64,000 nt of DNA from contig NZ_CP047946.1 of NCBI RefSeq assembly GCF_014279655.1, forward strand, positions 1,922,001-1,986,000, written 5' to 3'. Source of the stretch: Synechococcus sp. ROS8604 (GTDB lineage Bacteria > Cyanobacteriota > Cyanobacteriia > PCC-6307 > Cyanobiaceae). Under the pieces are notes generated by a model. That model was not told the DNA's origin and searched no databases. It saw only the letters and a list, made by a program, of their open reading frames with translations. Shown piece by piece: positions 17,102 through 26,683 of this stretch. Position 1 is the stretch's first letter. The number at the start of each line of letters is the position of its first letter. The position numbers and the translations under genes were made by a program.

Positions 17102-17602
17102 ATGATTGGGCTGCTCCCCACGCTTAACGACAAGAATCTCCCCTGGCTGGATGTCATTCATCCAATCGTGGTGCACTTCGTGATTGCGATGGCGCTGATC
17201 ACGGTGGTCTTCGACCTGCTTGGAGTGTTCACAGGGCGTCGCAACCTGTTTGAGGTGAGCTTCTGGAACTTGCTGGTAGCGACCGTGGCCATCTTCGTCG
17301 CCATCATCTTTGGACAGATCGAAGCCGGCCTAGCCACTCCTTATGGAGCTTCAAGAGACATTTTGAATTACCACAGCACCCTTGGCTGGTCGCTTGCTGC
17401 GATTCTCAGCCTCCTGACGGGGTGGCGATATGTCGCAAGACAAAAAGACCCCACAGTGCTGCCACGAGGATTTCTGATCATTGATTCAGTCTTAGCAGTC
17501 CTGGTGTTTTGCCAGGTTTACCTAGGCGACAAACTCGTTTGGATTTATGGCCTCCATACGGTCCCGGTGGTCGAAGCCGTCCGTAGTGGAGCTCTGTCAT
17601 GA
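17102..17602 (+). CDS. DUF2231 membrane protein, first of a pair upstream of ARTO
   Basis: The 166-residue protein has four predicted helices. Conserved His residues lie at helix ends: H20 and H25 in 'HPIVVHF', H91 in 'NYHSTLG' and H152 in 'IYGLHTV'. This is the DUF2231 layout and would suit bis-His heme b ligation. It overlaps the next DUF2231 gene by 4 bp, which overlaps ctaC by 4 bp, so the proteins are very likely made together with the oxidase. A role as electron donor or assembly subunit is inference; no biochemical function is established to my knowledge. Confidence 0.88.
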   Translation: MIGLLPTLNDKNLPWLDVIHPIVVHFVIAMALITVVFDLLGVFTGRRNLFEVSFWNLLVATVAIFVAIIFGQIEAGLATPYGASRDILNYHSTLGWSLAAILSLLTGWRYVARQKDPTVLPRGFLIIDSVLAVLVFCQVYLGDKLVWIYGLHTVPVVEAVRSGALS

Positions 17603-18219
17603 CGGTCATCAGCACCATTCTCTCGCCGGTGAATGAAATCGCCGAAAAACTTGGGGCGAATGATCTCCCCTACGCGATCCCGATTCATCCCAATTTGGTG
17701 CACTTCACCATTGGCTTGTTTGCTATCGGAATCGCCTTTGATTTTGCCGGAGCCTTTTACCCACTTGAGAAACGAGTTTTTCGTTTCTTAGCACTACCAG
17801 CAACACGAAGTGGGTTTCACGATGTTGGCTGGTACAACCTTCTCGCTTGCAGCGTGATCACCTTTTTCACCGTTGCGGCTGGCTTTTACGAAATGCTGCT
17901 TGCCGTTCCACTGCAAGGAGTTCGCAGCATCATTGGCCAAAACGCGATCGACACCATGCTGTGGCATGCGATCGGAGGGGTCGCCCTGCTTCTGATCATT
18001 GTGGTGATGACCATCTGGCGAGGGTTTCAACGATTTTTGTGGCGAAAAGACTTTGGTCGTCAGGTGAGCTGGCTCTATCTGGGATGCGGTGCTGTCGTGC
18101 TCCTCGTCATGGGCGTCCATGGAAGCCTTGGAGCCTGGCTTGCCAGTGAATTTGGTGTTCACATCACGGCCGATCAGCTCCTTGCTGCCGGGGCCGATCT
18201 CAATGAGGTCTTGCCATGA
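17599..18219 (+). CDS. DUF2231-like membrane protein, second of the pair
   Basis: The 206-residue protein repeats the pattern of its upstream neighbour with longer loops. H30 and H35 lie in 'HPNLVHF', H123 in 'MLWHAIGG' and H174 in 'MGVHGSLG', spread over four helices. It therefore looks like a diverged paralogue. The gene overlaps both neighbours by 4 bp (ATGA), the tightest spacing in the operon. The four His positions suit one or two b-type hemes facing each other within the bundle, which would fit electron delivery to the quinol-type oxidase encoded next. That function is a hypothesis. Confidence 0.85.
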   Translation: MTVISTILSPVNEIAEKLGANDLPYAIPIHPNLVHFTIGLFAIGIAFDFAGAFYPLEKRVFRFLALPATRSGFHDVGWYNLLACSVITFFTVAAGFYEMLLAVPLQGVRSIIGQNAIDTMLWHAIGGVALLLIIVVMTIWRGFQRFLWRKDFGRQVSWLYLGCGAVVLLVMGVHGSLGAWLASEFGVHITADQLLAAGADLNEVLP

Positions 18220-19151
18220 CGAGCGCAACTCCCAAGAAGGGACCAAATATTGGCGCCATTGTGATCATCACTGTCGCCGTCGCTATCAATCTGGTTATCT
18301 CGAAATTGATGGCGACCTGGTCTCTGAGTTGGTTCCCACCCCAAGCATCCAGTGCCGCACCTTACGTCGACAATCTGTTCGCACTGGAGACGGGGATCGG
18401 CTCATTCATCTTTTTTGGATGCACCGGCTTTATGGGCTGGGTGTTGTTATTCAACCGGGCTGGAAAGTACGACGAAAGTGATGGGGCACCGATCGAAGGC
18501 AACACCAAATTAGAAATCACCTGGACGATCATTCCCCTGGTGACGGTCTTCCTGATCGCCACTTATTCGATGAACGTCAATATGAAGCTTCAAACCCTCG
18601 GGCCGAAGCACAAATACGCCATCGGAACCGATCCAACCCTGCTGATGGAGGCAGATCCGATTGCTGAGGTGGGACCGATCGATGTCATTGCCCGTCAGTG
18701 GAGTTGGGAATTCGTTTACCCCGACGGAGTTCGCAGCTCTGAGCTGCATCTCCCGATTGATCAGCGTGTGAATTTCCGAATGATTTCGGAAGACGTGCTC
18801 CACAGTTTCTTCGTCCCGGCCTTCCGGCTCAAACAAGACATCATTCCTGGAAGCATTATTTCTTACAGCCTTACTCCAACAAAAGAAGGGCGATTCCGAC
18901 TCCGAGACGCCATGTTCAGCGGTGCCTATTTCTCCCAGAACCAAACGGACGTGATTGTTGAAACCCAACAGGATTTTGCCGAATGGTTAAAGACAACGGC
19001 ACAACAACCGCTCCAACAGGGTCTTGATCCAAGTCGCGCCCTCTATGACCGCCGCATCGCCCGTGGTGACAAGGGCTGGGCCACGGTGCCGCCCGCTCCA
19101 GCACCGATGGTGAACGACCCCGGTGATCCCTCCATTCCACACGACGCCTGA
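18216..19151 (+). CDS. ctaC: Terminal oxidase subunit II of ARTO type, no CuA site
   Basis: Subunit II of a heme-copper oxidase: two N-terminal membrane helices (about 15-38 and 60-82) and a cupredoxin-like periplasmic domain with 'DVIARQWSWEF' and 'VLHSFFVPAFRLKQDIIPG'. The region that normally carries the CuA ligands (CxxxCGxxH) reads RDAMFSGAYFSQNQ around residue 231, with no Cys and no His. This is the mark of the cyanobacterial alternative respiratory terminal oxidase (CtaCII), thought to accept electrons from quinol or an unidentified donor. It overlaps the DUF2231 gene upstream and lies 8 bp before ctaD. Confidence 0.93.
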   Translation: MTSATPKKGPNIGAIVIITVAVAINLVISKLMATWSLSWFPPQASSAAPYVDNLFALETGIGSFIFFGCTGFMGWVLLFNRAGKYDESDGAPIEGNTKLEITWTIIPLVTVFLIATYSMNVNMKLQTLGPKHKYAIGTDPTLLMEADPIAEVGPIDVIARQWSWEFVYPDGVRSSELHLPIDQRVNFRMISEDVLHSFFVPAFRLKQDIIPGSIISYSLTPTKEGRFRLRDAMFSGAYFSQNQTDVIVETQQDFAEWLKTTAQQPLQQGLDPSRALYDRRIARGDKGWATVPPAPAPMVNDPGDPSIPHDA

Positions 19152-19159
19152 GACATGCC

Positions 19160-20848
19160 ATGACGACGAACACCTACGACCTCCGCATTCTCAAGGCACC
19201 GCATCCAGTTCCTGGAGCCCCGGACAACTGGAAGCGCTTCTTCAGTTTCAACACCGACGCAAAGGTGATTGGAATTCAATACATCGCCACGGCCCTTTTC
19301 TTCCTTTTAGTGGGTGGCCTATTGGCCATGATCGTGCGAGGCGAACTAATCACTCCTCCAGCAGATCTTGTTGACCCAACCGTCTACAACGGCCTCTACA
19401 CCATGCACGGAACAGTGATGTTGTTCCTGTTTCTGTTTCCCATTCTCAACGGTTTCAACAATCTGTTGATCCCCACGATGATCGGGGCACCAGACATGGC
19501 ATTTCCGAAGCTGAATGCCGCTGCTTTCTGGCTGGTGCCAGTGTTCTCCATCGTCTTGATGGGAAGCTTTTTCGCCCCAGGCGGACCCGCTTCATCGGGA
19601 TGGTGGTCGTACCCACCGATGAGTTTGCAAAATCCACTCGGCCATTTCATCAATGGAGAGTTTCTCTGGATTCTTGCGGTGGCCCTGTCCGGCATCTCCT
19701 CGATCATGGGCGCCATCAATTTCGTGACAACCATCATCCGGATGAGAGCCCCAGGGATGGGCTTCTTCCGAATGCCGATTTTTGTTTGGACGGCATGGGC
19801 CGCCCAGACCATCCAGTTGATAGGACTGCCGGCTCTCACAGGCGGTGCCGTGATGCTGCTGTTTGACCTCAGCTTCGGTACAAGCTTTTTCAGGCCAGAA
19901 GGTGGCGGTGATCCAGTGTTGTTTCAGCACTTTTTCTGGTTCTATTCCCACCCCGCCGTTTACGTGCTGGTGTTGCCAGTGTTTGGAATTTTCTCTGAGC
20001 TCTTTCCGGTTTATGCACGCAAACCTTTATTTGGCTATCGCTTTGTAGCAATTGCCTCTTTCGGAATCACCTTTCTCAGCCTGATTGTGTGGGCTCACCA
20101 CATGTTTTACACAGGCACACCGAACTGGATGCGTCACATCTTCATGTTCACCACGATGCTTATTGCCATCCCAACTGGAGTGAAAGTATTTGCCTGGCTG
20201 GGAACACTCTGGGCAGGAAATTTACGCTTGAGCACACCAATGCTGTTCTGCATCGGCGGTCTCATTAATTTCATTTTCGCGGGAATTACTGGGGTGATGC
20301 TAGCCACCGTGCCCATTGATATTCATGTAGGCAACACATACTTCGTTGTTGCCCACTTCCACTATGTCATCTTCAACACCATTGTTTTTGGTGTTTTCGC
20401 CGGTATTTACCACTGGTTCCCAAAATTCACAGGAAAGATGTATTACGAAGGCCTTGGGAAAGTCCATTTCGTTCTCACCTTCATCGGAGCCACGCTCAAC
20501 TGGCTTCCACTTCACTGGGCCGGCTTGCTAGGCATGCCCCGTCGTGTGGCCTCCTACGACCCCGAATTCGCCATCTGGAACGTGATTGCAAGCATCGGCG
20601 CCTTCATGCTTGGCGTCGCCTCAATCCCCTTCATCCTGAACATGGTGAGTTCCTGGGCTCGCGGACCCAAGGCTCCTCCCAACCCCTGGCGAGCGATTGG
20701 TCTGGAATGGCTGCTGCCATCCCCGCCTCCGGCCGAAAACTTCGAAGACGACATTCCGACTGTGATTAGTGAGCCCTACGGCTATGGCTTAGGCAAACCC
20801 TTAGTCGAAGACCAAGACTTCTATATCCGTCGCTCCATGGAGGCCTAA
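19160..20848 (+). CDS. ctaD: Heme-copper oxidase subunit I of ARTO, A2-type
   Basis: The catalytic subunit, 562 residues and about 12 helices, reduces O2 to water. Metal ligands are present: the heme His in 'MHGTVMLFL', CuB His in 'YSHPAVY' (about 262-268) and in 'WAHHMFYTG', and heme a3/a His in 'VAHFHYV'. The K-path Lys is in 'GVKVFAW'. Helix VI reads YSHPAV rather than HPEV, so the D-path glutamate is replaced, as in type A2 oxidases. Together with the CuA-less subunit II this identifies ARTO (CtaDII). Confidence 0.96.
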   Translation: MTTNTYDLRILKAPHPVPGAPDNWKRFFSFNTDAKVIGIQYIATALFFLLVGGLLAMIVRGELITPPADLVDPTVYNGLYTMHGTVMLFLFLFPILNGFNNLLIPTMIGAPDMAFPKLNAAAFWLVPVFSIVLMGSFFAPGGPASSGWWSYPPMSLQNPLGHFINGEFLWILAVALSGISSIMGAINFVTTIIRMRAPGMGFFRMPIFVWTAWAAQTIQLIGLPALTGGAVMLLFDLSFGTSFFRPEGGGDPVLFQHFFWFYSHPAVYVLVLPVFGIFSELFPVYARKPLFGYRFVAIASFGITFLSLIVWAHHMFYTGTPNWMRHIFMFTTMLIAIPTGVKVFAWLGTLWAGNLRLSTPMLFCIGGLINFIFAGITGVMLATVPIDIHVGNTYFVVAHFHYVIFNTIVFGVFAGIYHWFPKFTGKMYYEGLGKVHFVLTFIGATLNWLPLHWAGLLGMPRRVASYDPEFAIWNVIASIGAFMLGVASIPFILNMVSSWARGPKAPPNPWRAIGLEWLLPSPPPAENFEDDIPTVISEPYGYGLGKPLVEDQDFYIRRSMEA

Positions 20849-20852
20849 AGCC

Positions 20853-21458
20853 ATGACCACAACCAATCCCGAATTACCCCTTAATCATCAACCCGGCCAC
20901 ATCAAACATGATGGGCACAACCTCACAGGTTTTATCATTTTCCTGTGTTCAGAAAGCATTATTTTCCTAGCCTTTTTCACTGGGTTTGCACTGCTCAAAA
21001 TCACCGCACCAGAGTGGCTTCCCGAAGGCGTTGAAGGGCTGGAAACACGCATGCCTTTGATCAACACAATTGTGCTGGTTAGCTCAAGCTTTGTAGCCTA
21101 TTTTGCCGAACGATATTTACACCAGAAAAACCTTTGGGGCTTTCGAGCTCTATGGCTTCTCACGATGGCGATGGGAACCTACTTCGTTTATGGTCAATAT
21201 GTGGAATGGTCCGAACTTCAGTTCGGACTTAGCAGTGGTGTTTTTGGTGGTACATTTTTTCTACTAACGGGATTCCATGGCCTGCATGTGATTACAGGCA
21301 TTCTATTAATGGGAATCATGCTGCTTCGGTCCTTTAGGCCAAACAATTACGAGAAAGGCGATATGGGTGTCACGTCAGTGAGCTTGTTTTGGCATTTTGT
21401 GGATGTTATTTGGATCATTCTTTTCCTCCTAATTTACGTCTGGCAACGCACCACCTAA
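20853..21458 (+). CDS. ctaE: Heme-copper oxidase subunit III
   Basis: The 201-residue membrane protein has five predicted helices. It carries the subunit III signatures 'FLCSESIIFLAFFTGFALL' (with the conserved Glu in the first helix), 'FLLTGFHGLHVITGILLMGIM' and 'LFWHFVDVIWIILFLLIYVW'. Subunit III stabilises subunit I and its proton uptake. It starts 4 bp after ctaD and completes the ctaC-D-E set. The GMC oxidoreductase gene follows 39 bp later on the same strand. Confidence 0.95.
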   Translation: MTTTNPELPLNHQPGHIKHDGHNLTGFIIFLCSESIIFLAFFTGFALLKITAPEWLPEGVEGLETRMPLINTIVLVSSSFVAYFAERYLHQKNLWGFRALWLLTMAMGTYFVYGQYVEWSELQFGLSSGVFGGTFFLLTGFHGLHVITGILLMGIMLLRSFRPNNYEKGDMGVTSVSLFWHFVDVIWIILFLLIYVWQRTT

Positions 21459-21497
21459 TCCGTCTGAGTTTTTAGATCTGCCTTAATTTTCCCCATC

Positions 21498-23015
21498 ATG
21501 ATCATCGACGACCGCCATTACGACGTCATCATTATCGGCAGTGGTGCCGGTGGTGGAACGCTTGCCGGCACCCTAAGCAGGCAGGGGCATTCCGTGCTCA
21601 TGCTCGAGCGGGGCGAGGCCATGGCACTCGAAGATCAAAACGTGGCCGATGTGGATCTGTTCCGGAAAGATCGTTACCACCCCAAGAGTGAACGCTGGTT
21701 TGGCCCCGACGGTGATCCATTCGCACCACAAACCACCTATTCCCTCGGCGGCAACACCAAAATCTGGGGCGCCGTGCTGGAACGCATGCGCGAACAGGAT
21801 TTTGGGGAAGTCCCGTTGCAAGAGGGGATTTCACCGTCCTGGCCAATCGATTACGACCGGCTCTCCCCTTATTACTCAGCCGCTGAAAAGCTGTACCGGG
21901 TCCACGGTCGCTCTGGCGTTGACCCAACCGAACCAAGCCGCTCTTCCCCTTTTGACCATGAGCCAAAACCCCTGGTTCCCTTTCTTGAGCCCATGCGAGA
22001 AGCGCTCAAACGCCAGGGATGTCAGCCCTATGACCTACCGCTGAGCTGGTCCAAGAGCCAGGAAGATCCGAGTGGAGATTCCCAGCTTTATGGCCTCGAC
22101 AATGCCGATCCTTCTCACCTAGAGATCCGAACGCAAGCCAGGGTCAAGCGTTTGCACGTGAATCCGAGCGGCAGCTCGGTCAAGGGAGTGGAAGCGGATG
22201 TAGCTGGAGAAACATGGCTGTTCAAAGCGGATCTCATCGTGCTTGCCGCAGGTGCCATTAACACTCCGGCCATCCTGCTGCGATCGCAGTCCAGCCATCA
22301 TCCCCGCGGCCTCAGCAACGGGTCCGATCAAGTTGGTCGCAACTTGATGAATCTGCAACTCACCTCCATCCTGCAGCTCGCGACCGAACGCAACGACGGA
22401 CGCTATGCGCGGTCGCTCGGAATCAATGACTACTACTGGGGTGACAAAAACGTCTCCTTCCCCCTCGGCCATATTCAAGCCGCGGGAGGCGTCCTGCAAG
22501 ACGCCCTGTTTGCAGAGTCACCACCGGTGTTGTCCCTTGTCACCAAGATGATTCCCGACTTTGGACTGGAGCGACTGGCGTCCCGCTCGGTGGCTTGGTG
22601 GGCCATGTCAGAGGTCTTGCCCGACACCCACAACAAGGTATGGCTCAATAACGATCAGATCCGCATCAACTACATCCACAACAACCGCGAAGCGCATGAC
22701 CGACTGGTCTATCGCTGGATTGACACTCTCAAAGCCATCGAAGCCGACCCACTCACGCGCGTCGTCAATCCAGCCCCAACCCACCCCCGGGGCGAAGCAC
22801 CCTTAAGCGTGGTGGGCTACGCATGCGGCACCTGTTGCATGGGCAGCGATCCAGCGGCCTCTGTGGTCGATGCCACAGGGAAATGCCATGAACTCGACAA
22901 TCTCTACATCGCCGACACGAGCGTGTTCCCAAGCTGTCCAAGTGTTGGGCCGGGTCTGACGACCATCGCCTTAGCCCTGCGCTTAGCTGACACTCTCAGC
23001 GAGCGCATGAGCTGA
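21498..23015 (+). CDS. GMC family FAD-dependent oxidoreductase
   Basis: The 505-residue flavoprotein has the N-terminal dinucleotide fold 'YDVIIIGSGAGGGTLAGTLSRQGHSVLMLERG' pattern. The GMC block 'TTYSLGGNTKIWGAVLERM', the mid-region 'LIVLAAGAINTPAILLRS' and the C-terminal 'LYIADTSVFPSCPSVGPGLTTIALALRLAD' follow. GMC members oxidise alcohols, sugars or sterols; the substrate here is unknown. No signal peptide is seen. It follows ctaE by 39 bp, so it could be co-expressed with the alternative oxidase and pass electrons to the quinone pool, but this is only context. Confidence 0.88.
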   Translation: MIIDDRHYDVIIIGSGAGGGTLAGTLSRQGHSVLMLERGEAMALEDQNVADVDLFRKDRYHPKSERWFGPDGDPFAPQTTYSLGGNTKIWGAVLERMREQDFGEVPLQEGISPSWPIDYDRLSPYYSAAEKLYRVHGRSGVDPTEPSRSSPFDHEPKPLVPFLEPMREALKRQGCQPYDLPLSWSKSQEDPSGDSQLYGLDNADPSHLEIRTQARVKRLHVNPSGSSVKGVEADVAGETWLFKADLIVLAAGAINTPAILLRSQSSHHPRGLSNGSDQVGRNLMNLQLTSILQLATERNDGRYARSLGINDYYWGDKNVSFPLGHIQAAGGVLQDALFAESPPVLSLVTKMIPDFGLERLASRSVAWWAMSEVLPDTHNKVWLNNDQIRINYIHNNREAHDRLVYRWIDTLKAIEADPLTRVVNPAPTHPRGEAPLSVVGYACGTCCMGSDPAASVVDATGKCHELDNLYIADTSVFPSCPSVGPGLTTIALALRLADTLSERMS

Positions 23016-23037
23016 CCCAACCCAAGGGATTGAGGGA

Positions 23038-24399
23038 TCAGGCCATCGTCACAAACTCCTCTGAAACCGTCGGGTGCAAGGCCATCGTGCGGTCGAAATC
23101 AGCCTTGGTCGCGCCCATCCCGACGGCGATCGCAGCCATCTGGATGATTTCAGCTGCATGCTCTCCAACCATGTGACATCCGAGCACCTTCCCGCTGCTC
23201 GCCTCCAAGACCAGCTTCAACAAACAACGGGGGCCGTGTTTTGGCAAAGCTTGAGCCATGGGGCGAAAACGGGCGCGATGAACCACAATCCGATCCGCAC
23301 CGAGCTTGGCGATCGCCTCCTCTTCCGATAGGCCCACCGTGGCCAGCTCCGGCTGGCTAAAGACAGCACTCGCCACCAAGTCGTAATTCACCTGTCGAGC
23401 CGTGCTTCCAAACACACTGTCTGCAAAGGCACGACCCTCATCCACAGCAACGGGGGTCAAGCAAATGCGATCCGTCACATCTCCCACCGCAAAAATGTGG
23501 GAGAGATTGGTGGCTTGATCTGCATTAACCGGGATACGACGGCCCACCACCACCACGCCAGCAGCCTCGAGCCCTAGGCCTGAAAGGAATGGTTGACGCC
23601 CAGTCGCCAACAGAACCCCGCCACAGGGCAGCCGATCCCCACTCTTGGTGACAACGGTCAAATCGTTCGGTCGGCCCTCAATCGCAGCAAGGCCTTCTCC
23701 AAAGCGCAGATCGATGCCCTTCTCCTGCATGCCCTCCTGCACAACGCCTGAAAGCTCGCTGTCGAAACCTCGTAAAAGCTGTTCACCCCGCACCAGCTGG
23801 GTCACCCCAACGCCGAGGCCTCGCAGGATGCCCGCAAATTCACAAGCAATAAATCCGGCGCCAACCACCACAACCTTGTCCGGGAAACGCTCCTGCAGAA
23901 ACATGTCATCGCTCATCCAAGCGAGCTCCGCCCCTGGAACCTCCGGCCGAATAGGGCGCCCACCCACGGAAATCATCACGCGCTTGGCCTGCAGCACCTG
24001 ATCGATCTCGCCTTCGCACAGCCTCGAAACGCCAATGCGATGGGGATCGAGAAATCGCCCCCAGCCTTTGATCAGCTCCACCCCCGCTTTGGCCAAAAAC
24101 TCGATGTGAAGCGCATTCAGGCGATCCACTTCGTGACGGACATTGCGCAGAAGCTCAGACGTATCAAACGTTGCCCCCTCCACACTCACGCCATAACTGG
24201 ATGCCCCATCGAGTTGTTCGGAGAGAAGAGAGCCGTACACCAAAAGCTTTTTCGGCACACAGCCACGAATGACACAGGTGCCGCCAACGCGATCTCCCTC
24301 CACAATCGCCACCTTGGCTCCATAACGGGCCGCCCGTTTGGCAGCCGCCAGACCTCCAGACCCAGCACCGAGAACCACAAGATCAAAGATTGGTTCCAT
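23038..24399 (-). CDS. gor: Glutathione-disulfide reductase
   Basis: This FAD/NADPH enzyme regenerates glutathione in the cytosol. The protein shows 'LVVLGAGSGGLAAAKRAARYG' (FAD fold, residues 7-27) and the redox-active pair in 'GGTCVIRGCVPKK' (Cys42-Cys47). Further on are 'VVVVGAGFIACEFAGILRGLG' (NADPH fold), 'HIFAVGDVTDR' and the C-terminal catalytic His-Glu in 'ALHPTVSEEF'. ATG at 24399 (MEPIFDL) is preferred over ATG at 24453, which adds a basic unrelated leader. Other flavoprotein disulfide reductases (mercuric, lipoamide) fit less well. Confidence 0.92.
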   Translation of the reverse strand: MEPIFDLVVLGAGSGGLAAAKRAARYGAKVAIVEGDRVGGTCVIRGCVPKKLLVYGSLLSEQLDGASSYGVSVEGATFDTSELLRNVRHEVDRLNALHIEFLAKAGVELIKGWGRFLDPHRIGVSRLCEGEIDQVLQAKRVMISVGGRPIRPEVPGAELAWMSDDMFLQERFPDKVVVVGAGFIACEFAGILRGLGVGVTQLVRGEQLLRGFDSELSGVVQEGMQEKGIDLRFGEGLAAIEGRPNDLTVVTKSGDRLPCGGVLLATGRQPFLSGLGLEAAGVVVVGRRIPVNADQATNLSHIFAVGDVTDRICLTPVAVDEGRAFADSVFGSTARQVNYDLVASAVFSQPELATVGLSEEEAIAKLGADRIVVHRARFRPMAQALPKHGPRCLLKLVLEASSGKVLGCHMVGEHAAEIIQMAAIAVGMGATKADFDRTMALHPTVSEEFVTMA

Positions 24400-24609
24400 G
24401 GAGCGCACTGTTTTCTCACATCTTGCCCGCAGGCTTCGGCGCAGGAACACCACAACAATCGAAGCCCAGTCAGCTCATAGGTGATGAGCGACTCAATTCA
24501 GAACTCAACCTCGGCATAGTGGGATGCATGCAGCGTTGAGATCTGCCCTCTGCATCTTCCTGAATACGCCCCGATACCTGACCACACCAAAGGGTTCAAA
24601 CTCTTTGAG

Positions 24610-25203
24610 GTGGCCGTTGCTGACCTTCAACCCACACAGATGTGTGTGGGGATGGCTGAGGTATGGAATCGGCAACGCGATTTCCGTGAGGAAAGTTCCG
24701 AGGAGCGTCGTCGCTATCTCAATCGCAAGCCAGTCCCTCTGGTACGCAATCAGCTTGGACATCTCTGGATGGTGGATCGTCATCACCGCCTCCGAGCCTT
24801 GCTCGAAATGGTTCCCAGCATCAAGACGTTTGGCTACGTGATCGACGAGCTGCCCCATAAAACCAGGGAGGAAGCACTTCAGGCCCTGCACCAAAAGGGG
24901 TGGCTTTATCTTCACGACGGACGAGGCAATGGCCCTTGGCCGGCGCACGACCTGCCCGTCAGCTTGCTTGGCCTCCAGGATGATCCTTACCGCAGCCTGG
25001 TTTGGAAACTCAAGCAGGAGGGAGTGATCAAGCCTCAGCCCTTGATTCCTTATCACGAATTCCGTTGGGGACTTTGGTTGCGAACACGGCCCATGCCTCC
25101 CTTTAGCTCTCAACATTTGGATCCCGCCCTGCCTGCAGCACGCCGGCTTGCTCGCTCATCGGCTGCCTCCCATTTAGCGGGCTGGAAGGGTGGTGATCCC
25201 TAA
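24610..25203 (+). CDS. ParB-like nuclease domain protein, N-terminus uncertain
   Basis: The protein carries a ParB-like N-terminal segment: '[18 protein letters not shown]', '[27 protein letters not shown]' and 'WLYLHDGRG'. These recall the ParB/Srx substrate-binding fold, though it is not a chromosome-partition ParB. Coding-like sequence continues upstream in the same frame to about 24538 (EICPLHLPEYAPIPDHTKGF) but meets a TAG at 24517 without a standard start. Either GTG at 24610, a rare codon, or a repaired frameshift must be assumed. It lies between gor and dnaA, and its 3' end overlaps dnaA by 4 bp tail to tail. Confidence 0.75.
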   Translation: MAVADLQPTQMCVGMAEVWNRQRDFREESSEERRRYLNRKPVPLVRNQLGHLWMVDRHHRLRALLEMVPSIKTFGYVIDELPHKTREEALQALHQKGWLYLHDGRGNGPWPAHDLPVSLLGLQDDPYRSLVWKLKQEGVIKPQPLIPYHEFRWGLWLRTRPMPPFSSQHLDPALPAARRLARSSAASHLAGWKGGDP

Positions 25204-26597
25204 CGCCTGCGGCGAGAGTCAATTTGCAATAAATCCTTCACCCGTTGAACCTGACTAGCGAGTTGAGGGTCGGTCGCCAGCTTTTTTTCTACTTGTTCAA
25301 TGGCATAAATCACGGTGGTGTGATCCTTGCCTCCGAAGGTGTCGCCAATTCTCGGCAAGCTCAAATCTGTCCCTTGCCGCATCAGGAACATCCCCACCTG
25401 ACGCGCCTGACTCACCGCCCGACGCCGGCTGCTGCTGCGCATGTCATCCGCCGTGACGTCGAACACCTCCGACACCTTTTCGATCACTTGCTGCGGTGTG
25501 ACATCAACGCCCTGCCCGCTGGGATCGAGCATCGGCGCCACCGATTCCACGGTCATCGGGATGCCTGTGATCGAGGAAAACGCAACAGCCCGAGTGAGCG
25601 CTCCCTCAAGCTCGCGAATGTTGGAGGTGAAGCGTCCAGAAATGTATTGGATTAAATCTCTAGGGAGAGCGACGCGCTCTTGCTCTGCTTTTTTCTGAAG
25701 AATCGCCATTCGCGTTTCCAGGTCAGGGGCCTGGATATCAGCGATTAATCCCATCGAGAACCGAGAGATCAATCTCTCCTGCAGCCGGGGGATCTGGCTT
25801 GGTGGCCTATCGCTGGCAATCACAATCTGTCTCCCTGCATCATGCAAAGCATTGAAGGTGTGAAAGAACTCTTCTTGGGTGTATTCCTTCCCCTCAATGA
25901 ATTGAATGTCATCCACCAAGATGAGATCCGCAGCCCGATAACGGTCTCGGAAAGCCTGCATGCCGTCCTTACGAATCGCAGTGATCAAATCATTGGTGAA
26001 CGTTTCGGTCGACACATAAAACACCCGTGCTTCCGGATCAATCTCCAGGCGGTAGTGCCCGATTGCCTGCATGAGATGGGTCTTCCCTAGGCCCACACCA
26101 CCACAGATGAACAGCGGATTGAATTCACGGCCTGGGGCCTCAGCGACGGCCAAAGCAGCGGCATGGGCCATCCGGCTGTTCGGTCCCACCACAAATCGAT
26201 TGAACACATAGCGCATGTTCAAGCCGGGGAGCCGTCGAGGAGGGCGACTGCTCGGCGGCGCAGCCACTGCTGCAGCCGTTGAGGCCGGCGGCTGGCTGGA
26301 CGCCGACGCTTCCGACACAGGAGTGCCCCCAGAGCCCGCGTCGTCATCGTCTCGAGCGAGCACGATCACCTCGATCGGATGACCAGTGATCTCCTGCGCC
26401 ACTTCAGCGATCGTGCTGGCGTAGTTCTTGCGCAGCCAATTGCTGGCGAAACTATTGGGAGCCTGCAGGGTGAGCGTTCGATCCTGAAAGGAACTACAGC
26501 GCGCAGGACGAATCCACGTTTCAAAGGTGGGCTTACTGAGATTGCTCTGAAGGGCGTGCTGCACCTTGTTCCACAGCTCACTGCCCGTCAGAACCAC
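25200..26597 (-). CDS. dnaA: Chromosomal replication initiator DnaA
   Basis: DnaA binds DnaA boxes at oriC and opens the duplex. The 465-residue protein has the N-terminal domain I ([21 protein letters not shown]) and a low-complexity Pro/Ala/Ser linker (about 88-125). The AAA+ core contains '[18 protein letters not shown]' and '[22 protein letters not shown]', and the C-terminal DNA-binding HTH ends in '[21 protein letters not shown]'. The start is GTG at 26597. dnaN is not adjacent, and no cluster of DnaA boxes is apparent in the 86 bp upstream, so I do not place oriC here. Confidence 0.97.
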   Translation of the reverse strand: MVLTGSELWNKVQHALQSNLSKPTFETWIRPARCSSFQDRTLTLQAPNSFASNWLRKNYASTIAEVAQEITGHPIEVIVLARDDDDAGSGGTPVSEASASSQPPASTAAAVAAPPSSRPPRRLPGLNMRYVFNRFVVGPNSRMAHAAALAVAEAPGREFNPLFICGGVGLGKTHLMQAIGHYRLEIDPEARVFYVSTETFTNDLITAIRKDGMQAFRDRYRAADLILVDDIQFIEGKEYTQEEFFHTFNALHDAGRQIVIASDRPPSQIPRLQERLISRFSMGLIADIQAPDLETRMAILQKKAEQERVALPRDLIQYISGRFTSNIRELEGALTRAVAFSSITGIPMTVESVAPMLDPSGQGVDVTPQQVIEKVSEVFDVTADDMRSSSRRRAVSQARQVGMFLMRQGTDLSLPRIGDTFGGKDHTTVIYAIEQVEKKLATDPQLASQVQRVKDLLQIDSRRRR

Positions 26598-26683
26598 ATC
26601 CCACCTTCTGCGAATGCTGAATCTACGCGCCTCATGCCGAGTGGCCCGTCTTTAATGAGACCAGTTTCAACACGTTTCTGTTC

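Noticed and set aside
24505-25116. 203-codon minus-strand frame opposite the ParB-like gene
   Set aside because: The plus-strand protein has recognisable ParB-like motifs and this frame has none.
26598-26683. Possible replication origin next to dnaA
   Set aside because: No DnaA-box-like cluster or AT-rich unwinding region is visible, and dnaN is not adjacent.
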